Below, one piece after another: positions 6,101 through 7,262 of a DNA stretch of 7,262 nucleotides. This DNA comes from CAZLLV01 sp964560325 (GTDB taxonomy: Bacteria > Acidobacteriota > Thermoanaerobaculia > Multivoradales > DATKCC01), in contig CAZLLV010000446.1 in assembly GCA_964560325.1 (NCBI GenBank), positions 1 to 7,262 on the forward strand, given 5' to 3'. Position numbers and translations under genes: made by a program. Within the stretch, counting starts at the first letter, position 1, and each line of letters starts with the position of its first letter. Under the pieces are notes generated by a model that did no database searches, had not been told where the DNA came from, and saw nothing but the letters and a program-made list of their open reading frames with translations.

Positions 6101-6129
6101 TTGACAAGGTGTTTTAGTTAGTATATAAG
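6101..6129 (+). promoter_or_regulatory. Strong sigma70-type promoter for the thioredoxin-like/peptide unit
   Basis: A perfect -35 TTGACA (6101-6106), a spacer of exactly 17 bp, and -10 TATAAG (6124-6129, 5 of 6 matches). It sits in the most AT-rich stretch of the window. Transcription is expected to begin near 6135-6137, giving a leader of about 22 nt before the ATG at 6158. It is the only textbook promoter I see here. Confidence 0.8.
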
Positions 6130-6134
6130 TGTTG

Positions 6135-6161
6135 ATGGCAATGGCTAAGGATAAATCATGA
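6135..6161 (+). other. Possible 8-codon leader ORF overlapping the thioredoxin-like gene
   Basis: ATG 6135 opens a short frame (MAMAKDKS) whose TGA overlaps the next gene's start as ATGA. The predicted transcription start is at or next to this ATG, so it would be read leaderless or from the internal ATG at 6141. It could couple translation into the main gene, or be meaningless, since the main gene has its own AAGGA. Confidence 0.2.
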
Positions 6162-6868
6162 CCGAAACTCCTCGACCCACGGACGGCAGCGCCCGAAGCT
6201 CCCCTGAGGGAGCGCCCATCCAGCCGAAGTGGCAATCCGGGGTCCTGTTCGTTCTGGTGCTCCTTCTGGCTTCCAACTTGGCGCTCCTCCATCAGAATCG
6301 CGCGCTCAAGCGGGCGCCCGACAACGCGCCGGCGGCGAGCCGTTTCCTCCAGGTGGGTGAAGAGGTTCCGCCGTTCCACGGGATCACTCCGAGTGGCCGC
6401 GTCGAGATCGTCGAGTACGACGGGTCCCACCGGACCCTCCTGTTCGTCCTCTCGCCGCAGTGCACGTGGTGCCTGCTCAACATCCCGTACTGGCGCGCCA
6501 TCGAAACACGCCTCCGCGACGACGAGACGAGGATCGTGGCGGTGTCGACGACGCCGGGTGACCTCGAGGGCTACATGGCGGAGCATGAGCTGTCCGGCTT
6601 GCCGATCCTGGGCGAGCCGGACCCGGGAGACCTCGTCACCTACAAGCTCGACCTGACTCCCCAGACCCTTCTCATCGGGCCCGGCGGAGTGGTCGAGCGT
6701 GTCTGGCCGGGCGTGATCCGGCCGGAGCAGGTCGCCGGGATGGAGGCAGCTCTCGGGATCGATCTCTCCGACATCGACCCGATCTTCGAGTCGGGTCTCC
6801 TCGCTCGAAATTTCGACGACACCAACGCGGGCCGGATCTCACGAGAGGGTGGGATCGCCCAAGACTGA
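6158..6868 (+). CDS. Membrane-anchored thioredoxin-like (TlpA/MauD-type) thiol oxidoreductase
   Basis: A 236-residue protein. Residues 1-24 are a short, Pro/Ser-rich cytoplasmic tail, and residues about 27-45 (WQSGVLFVLVLLLASNLALL) one membrane segment, leaving the rest outside the membrane. The thioredoxin-like domain (about 64-205) begins FLQVGEEVPPF and has the active site C102-T-W-C105 in LLFVLSPQCTWCLLNIPYW. The likely cis-proline is P168 (LTPQTLLIGPGG). It should carry out disulfide exchange in the periplasm or extracellular face; whether it oxidises or reduces cannot be read from sequence. About 30 residues after the fold (206-236) match nothing I know. The start ATG 6158 has AAGGA 6 nt upstream. 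The six-cysteine secreted peptide follows 25 nt after the stop, which makes that peptide the obvious substrate candidate. MauD, TlpA and ResA are relatives by fold; the specific subfamily is not recognised. Confidence 0.88.
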   Translation: MTETPRPTDGSARSSPEGAPIQPKWQSGVLFVLVLLLASNLALLHQNRALKRAPDNAPAASRFLQVGEEVPPFHGITPSGRVEIVEYDGSHRTLLFVLSPQCTWCLLNIPYWRAIETRLRDDETRIVAVSTTPGDLEGYMAEHELSGLPILGEPDPGDLVTYKLDLTPQTLLIGPGGVVERVWPGVIRPEQVAGMEAALGIDLSDIDPIFESGLLARNFDDTNAGRISREGGIAQD

Positions 6869-6893
6869 ATCACTCCAAGGAAAGGAACGACTG

Positions 6894-7163
6894 ATGAAGA
6901 AGATCAAAGCGACGAACCTTCCTGCAGCCCTGCTGATCGCAGTGACCTTCGTGCTTCTAATGTCGGCGGCTCAGCTCACTGCGGCGCCCGATTCGAGCCC
7001 GAGCTTCGAGGACCTGGCCAAGGTGGCCGGTTGTGTGGGCCTGGACTGCAACGATCCCACCGACTGCGGGAGCTTCTGCTTCTGCCACAACCCCACCGAC
7101 ACCATCGGCGATTGCCATCTCGACGAGCCAGCCCTGCGAGCCCTGCTGAGGGGCGACGGCTGA
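6894..7163 (+). CDS. Secreted six-cysteine mini-protein (unknown family)
   Basis: I do not recognise a family. The protein has 89 residues from ATG 6894, which has AAAGGA 7 nt upstream. In-frame codons back to 6849 overlap the previous gene and give no signal-peptide start. Residues 1-30 are a clear signal peptide: K2, K3 and K5, a hydrophobic core around 10-23, and cleavage near LTA-APD. The mature chain of about 58 residues is acidic and has six cysteines, C47, C52, C58, C62, C64 and C74, with gaps 4-5-3-1-9. No Trp or Tyr is present. That spacing fits the general cystine-knot pattern, and the CxC-x9-C end with Gly two residues before the last Cys also recalls EGF-like domains. The even number of cysteines suggests three disulfides. 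The upstream CTWC oxidoreductase, 25 nt away, is its likely folding partner. Function may be toxin-like, signalling or structural; all are open. Confidence 0.8.
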   Translation: MKKIKATNLPAALLIAVTFVLLMSAAQLTAAPDSSPSFEDLAKVAGCVGLDCNDPTDCGSFCFCHNPTDTIGDCHLDEPALRALLRGDG

Positions 7164-7177
7164 TCTGAACGGCTCCG

Positions 7178-7196
7178 GCCGGTTTCGGAAACCGGC
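7178..7196 (+). terminator. Perfect inverted repeat, terminator-like hairpin 1
   Basis: GCCGGTTTC and GAAACCGGC flank a single G: a perfect 9-bp inverted repeat, folding in RNA as about 7 bp with a 5-nt loop. It begins 14 nt after the peptide gene's stop. No U tract follows, so it may end or stabilise the transcript with help of the second hairpin, or be an operator-like palindrome. Confidence 0.5.
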
Positions 7197-7204
7197 ACGA
7201 CGAA

Positions 7205-7223
7205 GCCGTCCGGCAAGGACGGC
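7205..7223 (+). terminator. Perfect stem-loop, terminator-like hairpin 2
   Basis: GCCGTCC, a GGCAA loop, then GGACGGC: a perfect 7-bp stem starting 8 nt after the first hairpin. It too lacks a following U run. The remaining bases to 7262 show no gene, start site or further repeat that I can support. Confidence 0.5.
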
Positions 7224-7262
7224 GGCGGATCTCCACCCTCTAGTGGTGCGTCCGGGTCGGTA

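Noticed and set aside
6849..6893. 15-residue N-terminal extension of the Cys-rich peptide from ATG 6849
   Set aside because: Overlaps the preceding gene, lacks a ribosome binding site and puts charged residues ahead of a standard signal peptide; ATG 6894 has AAAGGA at 7 nt.
6894..7163. Methylamine dehydrogenase light chain or lanthipeptide precursor
   Set aside because: The mature region has no Trp for a TTQ cofactor and only six Cys; no lanthipeptide synthetase, protease or exporter gene is nearby.
1..7262. tRNA, rRNA, CRISPR array or insertion sequence
   Set aside because: No cloverleaf, rRNA-like stretch, regularly spaced repeats, transposase-like protein or terminal inverted repeats were seen on reading both strands.

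Overview
High-GC bacterial chromosome segment with dense, tightly packed genes and many non-ATG starts. Gene content (paired SCO1/SenC copper proteins, a cytochrome c fused to a type-1 periplasmic binding protein, bacterial kynurenine formamidase, a Ycf46-type AAA ATPase) suggests an aerobic, non-pathogen-like environmental Gram-negative-type bacterium. Acidobacteriota or a similar GC-rich soil or marine lineage is my guess from style and content; no marker gene in the window fixes the taxonomy.

Layout. (1) Positions 1-4525 are all minus strand, read right to left: kynB, a 141-bp gap, then three genes in a translationally coupled chain (SCO-A, SCO-B and the cytochrome c/binding-protein fusion, joined by 4-nt stop/start overlaps), then a DUF433 antitoxin and a DUF5615 PIN-like toxin that runs off the left edge. 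(2) A 35-bp divergent intergenic region holds two opposed TANNNT -10-like hexamers close to GTG starts, plus a 7-bp direct repeat. (3) 4561-6072, plus strand: a complete Ycf46-like AAA+ ATPase. (4) 6073-7262, plus strand: an AT-rich promoter island with a perfect -35 and 17-bp spacing, directly preceded by a G7-A-G7 tract, drives a two-gene unit. The unit is a membrane-anchored CTWC thioredoxin-like protein followed by a small secreted peptide with six cysteines. Two perfect inverted repeats follow.

How the genes work together. The SCO pair and cytochrome fusion form an exported copper/redox module, likely for cytochrome oxidase CuA maturation or another periplasmic electron-transfer job. The toxin-antitoxin pair sits downstream as a passenger. 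The thioredoxin-like/Cys-rich peptide pair is the part most likely to be an undescribed system: an extracytoplasmic thiol oxidoreductase next to a disulfide-rich mini-protein whose spacing (4-5-3-1-9) is compatible with an inhibitor cystine knot or an EGF-like C-terminal half. Its ATG starts, good ribosome binding sites and canonical sigma70-type promoter contrast with the rest of the window.
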